Of a DNA stretch of 64,000 nt, positions 34,501-45,943 are shown piece by piece. Both the position numbers and the translations under genes were made by a program. Location of the stretch: positions 21,807,042 through 21,871,041 of the forward strand of contig OY986974.1 in assembly GCA_963920575.1 (NCBI GenBank), read 5' to 3'. The notes under the pieces were generated by a model. The model was not told the DNA's origin and ran no database searches. It saw only the letters and a list, made by a program, of their open reading frames with translations. The stretch comes from Narthecium ossifragum (Eukaryota > Streptophyta > Magnoliopsida > Dioscoreales > Nartheciaceae). Position 1 is the stretch's first letter, and every line of letters begins with the position of its first letter.

Positions 34501-37048
34501 TCCCTGACACGACACATTTTCTGCTGTCCAATGTGCCACTTGATCTGCAAATCTCAAAGTATTTGACTTGGTCTCAACCTCTCATTATGAAATAACGAAA
34601 TCATGAATATGCTATACTTGTGTCTTTGTAAAGATGGTCCAATAAGGTTTTCAGCTTTGTGGAGAACACACCTCATGACATGGAGGATTACGAAAACAAG
34701 ATATCTCTTGTTGCAATTCATATAATTTGTATGAGCGAGGAGATACATAGGTCAGTGCACTGAGCGGAGTGAGAATGTCGAAGCTATGAGCGGAGCAGTT
34801 CGCCATCAGCTATGTGGAGTGCACTGGCCCACACCAGCCCAGATGGGTATGAAACATAAGCTGAGGGGGTGCGCCCCCTTGGTACGATACAGGGGTAATT
34901 AAGTAAATATGTAACCGATACTGCTAGTGTTACTATGAATACATCTAATGTATTGATTTTCACCTAATAGTGAAAAGTGCCCCTCTCTCCCGTAGAGCAA
35001 ATTGCTGAACCACGTGAACCTTGTCTTCTTTTGTTCTCTGTATTCATTGCCATTGTAGCAAGGGTTCTTTGCTAACAAAATTGGTGAAAAGCCACTGAAT
35101 ATTACCACAACTAAGAGATCTTGCGAAATAAACATACTAATGAACAGGGAATAATGACAAGCCGAACATGATAAACTGTCTCCAACAAGGATCCAGATTG
35201 ATAGCTGCATGACACCAATGCTCTAGCACTACAAGGGGTAGAGGACAAGGTGTTTAGAGACCTATGAAGTGAGAAATGGGAACAATGATGAGCTAGAGTT
35301 GATGGACATAACTCAATCAAAATCCTAACCTCACAAGGATTCTAATTTGCATGGCTGGAAGCCATGTGTAATTGAAAGGGGCACTTGCCCCCCCTCAACT
35401 TACACCCCCACCTTTGCCTACAACCCCCCACCCACCCCCACCTTTGCCTACAACCCCCCACCCACCCCCCCACCTCAACATCTAGAATCAATCCTAAACA
35501 TGGTTAACCACTTCAGATCCAATTTGATTGGTTTGTTGAACCAATTTCATGCATCACTTTTCAAAATATGAAGAAATTATCAAGAGCAACTATAACTTTG
35601 TGAAACTATTCAAATATATGATATATTCTTCTGCCAAGCAAATGGCTTAATTCACATCGGAGTATATATAAAATTCATCTTATCGAGACTATCATGGTTC
35701 AACTGCATTGATTACCTTGCTAGGTCCATAAATTATATGTTGATTGATGAGCATAGAACATTCATACATTTTGCTCTTGATTCAATAATAAATAAACGCA
35801 TATGAAAGATGAATTAAGAATCTAGTGACACATAAATGATTCCAACTACCTAATGAGTAATAAATTTGGAGAAAAGAACACACTTATTACTAGAGAGTTC
35901 AAAAGCTCAAGCACTTGTCACTTTCCAAGAAACAATCAACCACTCAATTGCTTGAGAGTTTGGGTTTTAATACCGTTACAAATCAAGAAAACTAGTCTTG
36001 GTAAAATAAATACTGTTAGCTGAAGCAGCTAGCAGTAATAGCAATAAACAAGAAATCACAGAAGGCGAGATTTACGGGGTTCGGCAAACTGCCTACGTCC
36101 ATGGGAGAGAGGGCCGATTTTCACTATTAGGTCAAAATTGTACATTAGGGTCTACAAGATGTACTTACATACTAAGCCTAATACTGCACAGCAAAAATTT
36201 ACCTAATTACTCCTGTACCGTACCGTGGGGACCGCCTTATATTTTGTGCCCCCCCATGAACAGTCCTCATGGGTGTCTAGTACCATAAAGACTTCTTCCT
36301 AGAGTTTTTTAGAGTTTAATTTCACTCAATTAAAGTTGGGTTTCACAAGAAATTTAGCATATCTTTACATGATACCTTTGCTGTTGGATCAGATCAATGT
36401 AAAGCCCAACTACAAAAGATATCGCGTGAAGTATAATAGAATTTCACATTCAAACAAGCAGATAAAACCTACACAAAAGAAAGAATACATATGCATCCCA
36501 ATGCTTTCAAATCCTTTTCCTCATTCTAAAACTTCATCAACTACTGCATAAACTAATAAGAAGCAACACAGGTAAAGATGACGAAGATATCTCCATTCCA
36601 CACCCAAAAAGAAAATCAGATGAACCTGAAAAGAAGCAACGATGCGCTCAAAATCCCTGCCCCCGAAATATCATGTTTCTTTTCTACCTCTCATCAACCA
36701 TCGCATTGAATTCTCAAGAAACAGCATAGATAAGGGGCAAAGATTATATTCCCATTAAACCCTAACCATTTCAAGATCCTTTCATCGTCCCACCTACCAA
36801 TCTATCACCATCAAACCAAGAACCCTCTTAAATGAGAACAAAGAAACACAACCAAACAGATTCAGCATACATTGTATATCGAGAGAGATAAAGATAGAGA
36901 CCTCAAGGAACCGGGCTTCCTGCTCCAATCTCTTCAACTCGGCCGAGATCCGGTGCTTCCCTCTCGAATCCGCCGCCGAGGTCACCACCACCGGCGGTCC
37001 GACGCCATCCGCCTGCATCCCTACCGTCGACTCGGCCATCCCCGACAT
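31595..37048 (-). CDS. Heterotrimeric G-protein gamma subunit, type A
   Basis: Four exons on the minus strand: 37048-36902, 31989-31937, 31819-31775, 31679-31595, totalling 330 nt (109 residues). The gamma subunit pairs with G-beta through a coiled coil and anchors the dimer to the plasma membrane. Exon 1 ends with RISAELKRLEQEARFLE and exon 2 continues EELEELEKTEKVSATVQE, together the G-gamma-like coiled coil. Exon 3 has RPDPLLP, and exon 4 has WDRWFEGPQ and the C-terminus GCRCWIL: a CaaX prenylation box (CWIL) with a second Cys for likely palmitoylation. This tail marks the small type-A (AGG1/AGG2, RGG1-like) class. All introns are GT-AG. Intron 1 is 4.9 kb and carries a hAT element. An in-frame ATG eleven codons into the ORF is an alternative start. 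Confidence 0.92.
32376..33439. mobile_element. Non-autonomous hAT element in G-gamma intron 1
   Basis: The ends TAGGGGTGATAATT (32376) and CACCTCTA (to 33439) are imperfect inverted repeats rich in GACCCG/CGGGTC motifs (for example AACCGGCGGGTCAACCCG). Flanking 8-mers CCTGTAGA (32368-32375) and TCTGTAGA (33440-33447) match at 7 of 8, a hAT-type TSD. The interior is GC-rich without a transposase. It is distinct in sequence from the 2430-12247 element but similar in style. Confidence 0.75.
33448..34750. other. Intronic DNA of the G-gamma gene, no further gene recognised
   Basis: Part of the 4.9-kb first intron. Short open frames have no family resemblance. A near-duplicate ATGTTCAACAAAAA-ATTGA-AATGGATAACA appears twice (about 34329 and 34386). 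Confidence 0.4.
34755..35077 (+). mobile_element. LTR-like remnant in G-gamma intron 1
   Basis: It shares ordered segments with 36014-36285 (inverted) and 14034-14401: GGTACGATACAGGGGTAATT, TTTTCACCTAATAGTGAAAA, CCTCTCTCCCGTAG, GCTGAACCACGTGAA, ending GCTAACA. The left boundary is approximate and no TSD was found. Confidence 0.45.
35396..35475. repeat. C-rich tandem repeat
   Basis: The unit CACCTTTGCCTACAACCCCC with CACCCACCCC spacers is repeated in tandem within intron 1 of the G-gamma gene. It is strand-asymmetric, C-rich on the plus strand. Confidence 0.8.
36014..36285 (-). mobile_element. LTR-like remnant, inverted, in G-gamma intron 1
   Basis: On the plus strand it begins TGTTAGCTGAAGC and ends CTAGTACCA. 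Read on the minus strand it matches the element at 34755-35077 and the 3' part of 14034-14401 (CTCCCATGGACGTAGGCA, GCCGAACCCCGTAAATC). No TSD is clear. It is probably a solo LTR of a copia family. Confidence 0.5.
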
Positions 37049-37290
37049 CGCTTTCTCAGATCATTAGAGCTCTCTCTCTCTCGGTCTCTCAACGTTTTAG
37101 TGGGAGGGTGGAAAGGGTTTGAGAAAAAGGAGTGTGTTTTTTAGGAAGACCACCTGCAACGCGTTAAAAAGGTGGTCTTTTTAGCATCCCAGCTGCCGCC
37201 TTTTTTTTTCTTTTCTTTTTTTTCAAATTCTGTTTTCTTTTCAAAACATATTAGAATTTGTTCAACGGTCATATTTCAGAGCTGTCAAAA

Positions 37291-38175
37291 TAAATAATTA
37301 TAGATTAAATCAAGCTCGACTCGAATCTAATCATTATAGATTTAATCAATGTAGGGTGCTGAATAAAATTGAAGTCTTCAGAATTTATTGTTTGAAATTT
37401 TAAAGCAGGACTTTTCAGACCTATTTAAGAACTGCAAGCATGTATTCTCTGCTTAGTTCTTTTTTCCTTGGGGGAGATATGTCTCGATGACTCTCTACTA
37501 ATTAAATTGCAAGTGAACCGATCCTTTTATTCGTTCTGAAAGCAGTGTTTTCGATCGTCATGTGAATAACTGGTATGTTGCAGCAGCTGAAAACATTTGT
37601 GAACGTAAATGGGTAAAGATCATCTTTATTCTTTAATTCTCATTTTATATAAAGAATGTTTAGTTACTTGTATTAGCTGATGCATGCATGAACTAATACA
37701 GCATTTTGGTCTATACCAGTGTTTGATTGCCCACTGCATTAACTGATGCATGCATCAGTTAATGCAAAAAGGGTCTCAAATGTTGCATTAGCAAAAACAA
37801 TCATCCAAAATGATTTTTTTTTGCTAATGCAGCATTAACAGATGTAATGCATTGCTTTAGCAGATGCAATGCAATGTATTGCTTTAGCAGATGCAATGCA
37901 CTGCATTGAACAATGCATTGCATTAACTTATGCAAGCAACCAAACGCCTCCATAATCTCTTTGCATGCAAAATTTAAGAGAAAATCTCAAACAACCCTTT
38001 GATTTCATTTAATATATGCATAATTGTTGCTTGGCATATAAAATCGCTATCTGTCCATGCATGCTAAAAAGGTTTATACCCGTTCCGTAATTAGTCACTA
38101 TAAAATCGCTATCTGTCCATGCATGGTAAATAATTATAGATTAAATCAAGCTCGACTCGAATCTAATAATTATAG
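37291..38175. repeat. 40-bp direct repeats flanking the 37.65-kb MITE region
   Basis: The stretch starting AATAATTATAGATTAAATCA and ending GACTCGAATCTAAT occurs at about 37291-37330 and 38128-38168. A second direct repeat (AAAATCGCTATCTGTCCATG) occurs at about 38040 and 38102. This suggests a local segmental duplication around the MITE-like element. Confidence 0.7.
37652..37951. mobile_element. MITE-like element built of TGCATTAA-type palindromes
   Basis: The ends (AAGAATGTTTAGTTACTTGT and the reverse complement of ...AAGCAACCAAACGCCTCC) are imperfect inverted repeats of about 33 bp. The interior contains the palindrome CATTAACTGATGCATGCATC... and repeated TTAGCAGATGCAATGCA units. It is non-coding, about 300 bp. 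The superfamily is uncertain. Confidence 0.6.
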
Positions 38176-38399
38176 AAACTATAAATATATCCACGAGTCA
38201 ATTGCAAAACTGACAAAATCGTAGTATTTCCAATTTTAAGGAAAACTTTCAACGTGGAACCTCAAATTTTTAGAGAATTTGTGTCAAATATTAGTAACTC
38301 AATTTGCGAAATTGTTCCAATGCTAGCCTGCCCTTGACGTTTCGTTATTATCGATTGGACCAATTTGACCTGATTTGATATAGCTTGGGCCACTCATTG

Positions 38400-38495
38400 A
38401 ATGCCACGTGCCTCTCTCCGTCTCCCCTTGCCCTCTCCTAATCTCCGCCGTTAAATGCCACGTATACAACACGTGACATGCGCCACGTGACAGTT
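38400..38495. promoter_or_regulatory. Cluster of three CACGTG G-boxes upstream of LESV
   Basis: CACGTG occurs at 38405-38410, 38470-38475 and 38484-38489, about 540-625 bp before the LESV start codon. G-boxes bind bZIP and bHLH (PIF-type) factors in light- and ABA-responsive plant promoters. The spacing is tight. Relevance to LESV is inferred from position only. Confidence 0.4.
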
Positions 38496-39028
38496 ATTTT
38501 TTTATTTAAAAATGATTTATACACATGTTCATGTGATATGTGTATTTCACATATATATATATATAAATCGGTATTCATATACATATTTATTGATAGTAAA
38601 TTATTAATAAATATATATCGATAGTGAAATACTAATAGACATGTACAACCTATCAACCTTATAAGGAGCAATAACGGTTAACCTGTATTATGTTTAACCA
38701 GACAAATTATAAGAAGTTTGTTAAAATTTTATATTAACAATAATTAAAAATTATGTCAGGTACACAAGTGAGTATAGTGTATATATATGAATCGACTAGG
38801 AATATATCATTACCTTACCTTGTACCTGTCTTTGAAAATGTGAAGTGCATGGGATGTGCACCAATCCAATCAGCGCTCTTTTTTTATCTTCTAGAAGCTC
38901 CCGGTGTCCCGGCACCGCCGGTATACCCATTCCGGCCACTGGCTTCCATACTCTTTGTTCCCCACACCCACAGCAACATAGCCAGGTAGTGTCTCTGAGA
39001 GAGGGAAGGCCACCACAAGATCCCTCTA

Positions 39029-42000
39029 ATGTCGTCGCTGGCGCACCTTAGCTCCTGCCATCGCGCCATTCTGGGCCGCCTATGCTACCCTCCTCCGTGG
39101 GGCAACCGGAGGCCCCGGTGCTCCGTCTCGCCGTCGGCCGACTCCGGAGGCGACGGTGGGTCGTACCTGGACATGTGGAAGAAGGCGGTGGAGCGAGAGC
39201 GCCGGGCCACGGTGCTCCGCCATCTCACCCAAGAAACGAACGGGGAGGGCTGGCAGAAGGACAACTCCTTGGATCGCAAGACGGAGCTCTTCAATAAGAT
39301 CTTGGAGGTGCCCAGAGAAGAGAGGGACCGTGTCCAGCGGCTCCAAATCATCGATCGCGCCGCCGCGGCCATTGCCGCCGCTCGCGCTCTCGTGGAGGAG
39401 TTCCGATCGGAGGACCACGAGCCATCGGGAGAGAATAGTATAGCCCTTTTTTCTTGTTCTTTATTTAGATGAAAGTTAGTTAATCTTCTTGATGGTACGC
39501 GATATTATGGTAGTAGACGCTAGAGACACTCATCTAATAATGGGAAAATGTTGAAGAAATCGAGTCTTTAAACCTAGCTTCGGGTGGGCAATGCCCTTGC
39601 AACCACAAATTGGTGAAAGAGGATTCGAATCTGTGACCATCTCATGCAGGGGGTTCTTTACCAAGGAGGTGCTAGCCTCTCTTGCATGCACTCTTGTAAG
39701 GGTTAAAGTGTTCGAGGCTTGGATGCCTTGAGACAAACCCATGGCGACCATTATCTACCGGGGCTTATAATTAGAGGAAATTTGGCAAATGTAGTGGTCG
39801 ATTGTGTATCAATCAACTTGGAGGAGTCACAAGTTAGAAAGCTTTGACTCGCCAATTTTTGCAGCGTAGATTTGGCATGGGGTATGGGGAGAGTCGTTGT
39901 TGTACTTTGTTATAAAGGACTCCACTGCTTGGAGGAACTTGTTGTTGAATCTAATCCATGGTGATCTTTGCGATAGCAAAGTTCATACCGGTTATTGATT
40001 TTCTCATGGTTTTTTGAGATCTTGTAATCCCATGCTGTTTACTCTTGTCTTCAGGGCTGTGGCAAGTGGGGGATCTTCTTTTTTGGATATCAAGTGTTTA
40101 GTGCTCGCAACTGTGGTATACATATTCGCATATCTGTATGTGGTGCCTTGCCCCTGTTTGGGGTCAGAGGTGCCTAGTATGCTTGATGTTAACATCGTGT
40201 GGCATGGATATTGCATGATAGGTTTAGCATGCATCTTGATAGAATATCAGAGTAATTTCTTAAGAATCTATTTTAGATGAAGATTTATTGGATATATTTA
40301 TTAATTCATTCTTTTGTGCAATGCACATTTGTCTTCGTCTGCCCAAGTATATGGTGAGTGCAGTGCTACCTGACCAGACGGACACAGATATTGCCTTTCT
40401 ATGTTGTAGTTGCTAGATGCTCCTAACTTCTTGTGGTAAGTACTTTGAGATAGCAATGCCAATCAACCCCAAATTTTGTTGATTTGGAGATTTGCCTTGT
40501 TAGATTGTCTAATACGTGATCTTCCTATCACTAATCTGTACATGGTTTCTCTGAGTGGTTTCTTCTTCTTCTTTTTTTTTTTTGAATATTAGGTCCTCTT
40601 GCTCTTAGCTATTTGTGCCTTTTTGATATTTGCATACAAAGTCCATTTTAAGAAGCATGTTTCTGTGCTTGATACATGTTTCTAGCCCTCTTCTTCCCAT
40701 TATGGTCACCCACATTTGTCCTTGCAGTAGTTTAATATGGCCTTAAAACAATCTATGTCCATGACATTTCCAGTGTTCAATGTCTATAGTGCTGAGTTTC
40801 TGTACTTCCTAAACTGAGCTTTCTTGTGAAATCCATTACTGGTTAGCAAGGAAGGTTCCTTTCTCTTACAAGTAGGCCTACAAAAATTAAGTCCCAATTT
40901 AGCGGATCAGTGGGCCACATGTTCAGTTGATTTGACACAAACTTTCCAATTGTGATTAGACCTTCACCTCATTAGCTTGGTTGCACTTCATGGTTTGAGC
41001 TTTTGTAGCTGGATTGCACCTTGTGAGTTTTTGTCTTTGTCAATCTATGCATTTGCTTGAGATTGGATAGTTGTAGAGGGCATGTAGCCTGAGTCCTGGA
41101 TACTGTAACAATTGATTATGATCGTTGCAAGAGTTTTTGTCTTATCATTTAGTGGGGTTACTTAGCTGTTGCAATCCTTTATGCTCAATTCTCTTATGGA
41201 TTGTACATGTGTTAATAAGCATCTTTCATAGAAAATAGTACTGCAGATATCCCTTATATGGAGGAATAAATCAAAAAATGCTTTCTGCTATATTATTGTG
41301 ACTGCAATAGTTGCTTTTTTGTGTATGCCTAATTCAAGGGAAGCAGATAATCTTCATTATGGTATCAGCATCTCTGATATTTGATGTTGTAAAGTGCAAT
41401 TTAAGTGAATGAGAAGCATCAGTGTTTCCTGTTTTTCTCATTGTTTTGACATTCAGCGTTTGATTTGTCCATCAGCCTCTGTTATTTGTTTCTCCATCCA
41501 TGTCTCAAGCGCAATCTATTGTTTGATGCTGTTTTTAGGATTCTAAGGTACGGGCCATGTTTCTTGCTCTAATATGCTCTGATTGACCAGGATTTCAGGG
41601 GAATAAATCATCTCTTTCTGATTCACAAACTTCAACAAAAGGAGCTCCTGGTCCAGATTTTTGGTCATGGTCACCTCCAGCAACCACTGAAACTCAACCA
41701 GCAGATGCCACCGGCTTATTTTTGGAAAAGAAAGCAAGTTCACTTCCCAACCTCTCCAACTCAGTGATGGAAAAGGAGCATGAACCAGACATTTTACCAG
41801 TTCCTTTTCAGAGCACCTTATCCGCAAGCAAGCACTATCCTCCTCTTCCACCTTTGCAATCCATTGTGGAGGCTGAGAAAAGGGATGGCTCGACTTCCAC
41901 TTCCAAATTGCATACCAAAGCAGACAAGAATAAGGTTGATGTGCTATTCTCGCAGCATGCAGCTGAAGCTGTTGAAGCTCTTCGTAATAGTCATGAACCC

Positions 42001-44847
42001 TCAGCACATGGAGTAAATCCAGATGGTTCAAAATGGTGGCGAGAAACAGGCATAGAACGAAGACCTGATGGGGTAGTTTGCAAATGGACCCTGACTCGTG
42101 GGATAAGTGCTGATGAATCCATTGAGTGGGAAGATAAGTTTTGGGAGGCTGCTGGCAGATTTAATTACAAAGAGCTCGGTTCAGAGAAATCTGGACGTGA
42201 TGCAGCTGGTAATGTCTGGCGTGAATACTGGAAGGAATCTATGTGGCAGGTAAGCCTTATTTTGGTAGGAGTTTGTGATGTTTGCACAAATACAGTACTT
42301 TAACTAAAGATTGGTGTTTTTTCATGAGCTCTTGATCTAGCTTACCGTTTGTTGACTAATGCTTTGGGTTCCTTCAATATCTAGCTGTCAATTGCTAGTG
42401 GTGCATAAAAAGCTATTTTCTTTCTATGCTGATGGAAGTCCTCTTTTGTGGGGTTTGGTGCACTGCAACTTCCAATTTTGGGCTGCTTGATTACTTTCAG
42501 CTATGTCGAAAGGTTTTTCTTTTTCTTTTTTTTGGCCTCAATCATGAGTGCCTAAATTGTGATGAGGCCATGGAGCGAAAAGAAAAATTTTATGACCTCC
42601 TGATTCGTCATGACAACATTTACGTCCTTTTTTTTATATAAAATGTTCAGCACTTCTTAGTGCCATCAATTAATGCATGTTTTATCTTGACATTCTTTCG
42701 AAGCTTCTCATTTGCTAAGATAACAAACTTGAGCTTTGAACGCATATTATTATGGAGGAATTTAGCTATATTGCAATGGATTGAACTTCTGAAGTGCTTT
42801 ATCTGGATATTAACTTCAGGACATTAGAAGTGGACTTATGTATCTTGAGAAGACTGCAGACAAGTGGGGGAAGAATGGAAAGGGGGAGGAATGGCAAGAA
42901 AAATGGTGGGAGCATTATGATGCATCCGGTCAAGCTGAGAAGTGGGCCCACAAATGGTGCTCTATAGATCCCAACACACCATTGGAGGCTGGTCATGCTC
43001 ATGTTTGGCATGAAAGGTGAGATTTGACTTTCCACTCTCTTCTTTGAAAATCTACAGCAAGCTTCCATTTGTTTGTTCTATAGTGTGGTTTGCAGTTTCT
43101 GTCAAAGAGGTAACCCCCAGTCATGCTTGAAGTTGAAGCTAATTTCTTGGTTTTTCCGAAATCTTAATCATAGAGTTGTTGAATTCAAGTTGCTATGACC
43201 TAGAGAAAAGTTTGGGTTTTAAGATTTTTATCAACAGGTATGACTAGACTGTCATACCTGTTCCAAACGGTCGTATAAAAGCCCTTGCCTGGGTCTTGTT
43301 CTTCGCAGCATGCACAGAACTATGCCCTTTGTGAAGGCATATTCTCTTCTTGCCAAGTAATTAGTATAAATTTCTCATCATCTTTTCATGCATCAAGGGT
43401 CACAATGTTTTAGTTTACTCGAGTGTGTTTTGTTGCTTGAGACGTAATGGGAGTGTTACTTTTTAGGCTTCGTTTGGCTGTGCGTTGTGTTTTTTTATGA
43501 CTGTGGTGAGATGTGGTGTGTTTGTAAACTGTGGTGAGGTGCGGTACAGTAACGGCTTAAAAACTGTTTGGTATGATACGTTAATAAACTGTGGTAGAAA
43601 AGTGTGTTTATGTAATTTATTGTTTGGGTGTGCGTTTATTTTTAAATGTACAGTGTAAAATATTAGTTTGTTATTTAGTTTATGTGTTTGTTACGCCGCA
43701 ACCAAGGTGTGGTCAGGTGAAAGCACCTATAAACTGCTTCGTCTTTGACGCAGTTTTGACGTGGTCCCCACCAGTCTGCTATTATTCCCAAACGGGATTT
43801 TTGTGAACGTGGCTGCGTTCGGTCCAAAAAAAAAGTGTGTTTGGGCAGTAGAAACGCACACCCAAACGGACCCTTAGTTTCCATCATCCTGTATTAGGTT
43901 GCAGATGGTCAACCTTCTACCTTTTTCCTTGTCCTAGTCAAATGATGCATGTGCTGCTATGCATAAAGAAATCATGTGAAGTGAATTGAGTCATAGAGGT
44001 CAATGTGTCGAAATGACATTTCTATATGTCGTGAATACAAAACCAAACCATTTTATGTGAGATGAAACTTTCCTTCAGTTTTAATATTTGCTCATTCATT
44101 CTCATATCTAAAACACTCTAGTTTTAATAATCCTCTCAGAAGTCATCTTTGGCATTGTTTATACATATTTTTAGCATGTTCCAATACTGGTGTCCTGCAT
44201 TCTCGGGTGGAAGCTCTTAACTATATCAGGACTGCAAGAGTTAATGATAGGATCACCAATGCATTCAGTTAAAGCAAGTTGTTAGATGGAACTCGTTTCA
44301 AAGATCCTTAGAAGTTCTGCAGTTGCAGTTCAGTTCTTTCTAACTTCCAGAGCCAAATCTGTGGCATCAGAATCTCAAAATAACCTGACAAGCTTTCTGA
44401 ATGAATTTAATGATGTTAACATTGTTTCAGTTCTATCATCTCCTTTACTAATATACTTGATCTTCTTGTAGGTGGGGTGAGAAGTATGATGGAAGAGGTG
44501 GCAGCACTAAGTACACTGACAAATGGGCAGAGCGCTCAGAGGGTGATGGTTGGTCGAGGTGGGGAGACAAGTGGGATGAGAATTTTGATCCCCATGGCCA
44601 TGGGGTAAAGCAAGGAGAGACTTGGTGGCAGGGAAAGTATAAGGAGCGGTGGAACCGCACATGGGGTGAGCAACACAATGGGTCTGGATGGGTGCATAAG
44701 TATGGGAAGAGCAGCAGTGGCGAGCACTGGGACACACACGCCCAGCAAGACACCTGGTACGAGCAGTACCCCCACTATGGTTTCTGGCTGTGCTTTCAAA
44801 ACTCTGTGCAGCTGCGTGCAGTTCGTAAGCCGCCTGAAGTGCCATGA
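39029..44847 (+). CDS. LESV: LIKE EARLY STARVATION (LESV) tryptophan-rich starch-binding protein
   Basis: Four exons: 39029-39437, 41591-42249, 42820-43016, 44472-44847, totalling 1641 nt (546 residues), all introns GT-AG. LESV is a plastid protein that binds glucans and assists amylopectin organisation in starch granules. The N-terminus (about 45 residues, Ser/Arg/Pro-rich) looks like a transit peptide. A helical region follows (DMWKKAVERERR, EERDRVQRLQIIDRAAAAIA), then a PGPDFWSW segment and a linker. The Trp/aromatic-rich domain runs from KWWRETGIERRPDGVVCKWT through GSEKSGRDAAGNVWREYW, KWGKNGKGEEWQEKWWEHYD and GEKYDGRGGSTKYTDKW to HYGFWLCFQNSVQLR, as a repeating W-G-D/E-K-W pattern. It is distinguished from ESV1 by the N-terminal helical region and the absence of a long Pro-rich tail. 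Confidence 0.92.
39438..41590 (+). other. LESV intron 1
   Basis: A 2.15-kb intron with donor ATA|GTATAG and acceptor ACCAG|GATTT. The second AG (TTTCAG, 8 bases later) would bring an immediate TAA in frame, which decided the acceptor choice. No nested gene or repeat with clear ends was recognised. Confidence 0.6.
43466..43873. mobile_element. Tourist/PIF-Harbinger-like MITE in LESV intron 3
   Basis: The terminal inverted repeats are GGCTTCGTTTGGCTGTGCG at 43466 and the reverse complement of CGCACACCCAAACGGACCC ending at 43873. They are flanked by the 3-bp direct repeat TTA (43463-43465 and 43874-43876), the TSD of PIF/Harbinger elements. The 408-bp non-coding interior has TGTGGTGAG repeats. 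It lies wholly within intron 3 and does not touch the splice sites. Confidence 0.85.
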
Positions 44848-45287
44848 ACACAATTCTGAAGCCATATATCTGCATATGTTCCAAAGTACATGGGAATGCA
44901 CCATTTGCCTCTCCATTCAAGTTTGTCTTCTCAGGTAATTGATATTTCTCACTAGGAGGATTGAATACATGGACGGTATATGTCCATCTGTTTGCATCTT
45001 GTGAATGTATGATGCCTTTTTCGCTCTTGTCCGTGCCGATTAGCTTTGGTCACTGTCTACGAGCTCATAGAAGGCTGCTGGATCAAGATAAGATGAAGAA
45101 AGCCTTGATGGTCTTATGAGAGAGGTGTTAAAAGACATGTCTGCTGTAAATAGTACGTAGTAGTAAATAACTCGGTTGTTGGAATGGGTGGTGGTATGAG
45201 TTTTGATCGTAGGACCAGATCTGCAGAGCAGCTTGTCTTCTTGTGAGGTTCTGAGATCATCATGTGATTCTCATCTGATCACGGATC
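44848..45287 (+). other. LESV 3' flank
   Basis: Presumed 3' UTR and downstream DNA of LESV up to the copia insertion. The last five bases (GGATC, 45283-45287) are the left TSD of that element, so this flank was originally continuous with 50497 onward. Confidence 0.6.
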
Positions 45288-45833
45288 TGTAAACACTCTA
45301 TGTGCACACCAATACTCACTAAGGCATTCAATCAAACACCTTAAGAGCAACAATCCAATGACCTTGTTCTTGATGAATAGATCAACTAGGAAGACTCACA
45401 ACATACAATATAACATACAATAGATGAATATCAACAACCAATCACACACAAGAAAAGAAGATTTACATGGTTCACCCAAGTTAGGCTACATCCACGGATT
45501 GAGCGGAGCTCGGCGAGTCTTAACTATGATGAGACAAAAGAAATAAGGGAATATACTACTTCACACCTCTCTTCCAACCATACAATACTCAACCACACCC
45601 CTCTCTCAATCTCCTAAGCTTTCTCCAAAAGCTAGGTCTCCCAACTCAACCTCTCTCTCTCTCCTTTTAATCTCAAAAGAGATGATGAGAATATTGAGCT
45701 CTCTTCTTTCTTTTTTTTTTCTTCTCTCTCTAAAGTGTCCTTATAACATGGGCTATAAGTAACTCAAATAAAACCAAACCCGACCCGATAAGAAAATCAA
45801 ATCCGGTATGGTTAAGTTGAGCCAACACCAACA
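45288..45833 (-). repeat. 3' LTR of the copia element
   Basis: Paired with 49957-50491. It starts TGTAAACACTC and ends CCAACA on the plus strand and contains TTTACATGGTTCACCCAAGT and a long CT-rich run. One small duplication (ACATACAATATA) distinguishes it from the other LTR. Confidence 0.92.
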
Positions 45834-45943
45834 ATCTCCACCTTGGCGAGATCTTCACCATCGCTCCCGGAAATTGAAAACCTCCACATTGGTGAGTATC
45901 AACTCACCTCAACGCACCTCTAGTGGTGAGGTGTCTCACATAG

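Noticed and set aside
39595..39720. tRNA-like segment (GGATTCGAATC with flanking pairs)
   Set aside because: No cloverleaf with proper acceptor, anticodon and A/B-box spacing could be drawn.
39530..40280. Small genes inside LESV intron 1
   Set aside because: Short open frames without homology or codon bias, on both strands, within a well-supported intron.
41599..41600. Alternative LESV exon 2 acceptor at TTTCAG
   Set aside because: It would place an in-frame TAA immediately after the junction; the upstream ACCAG keeps the family frame.
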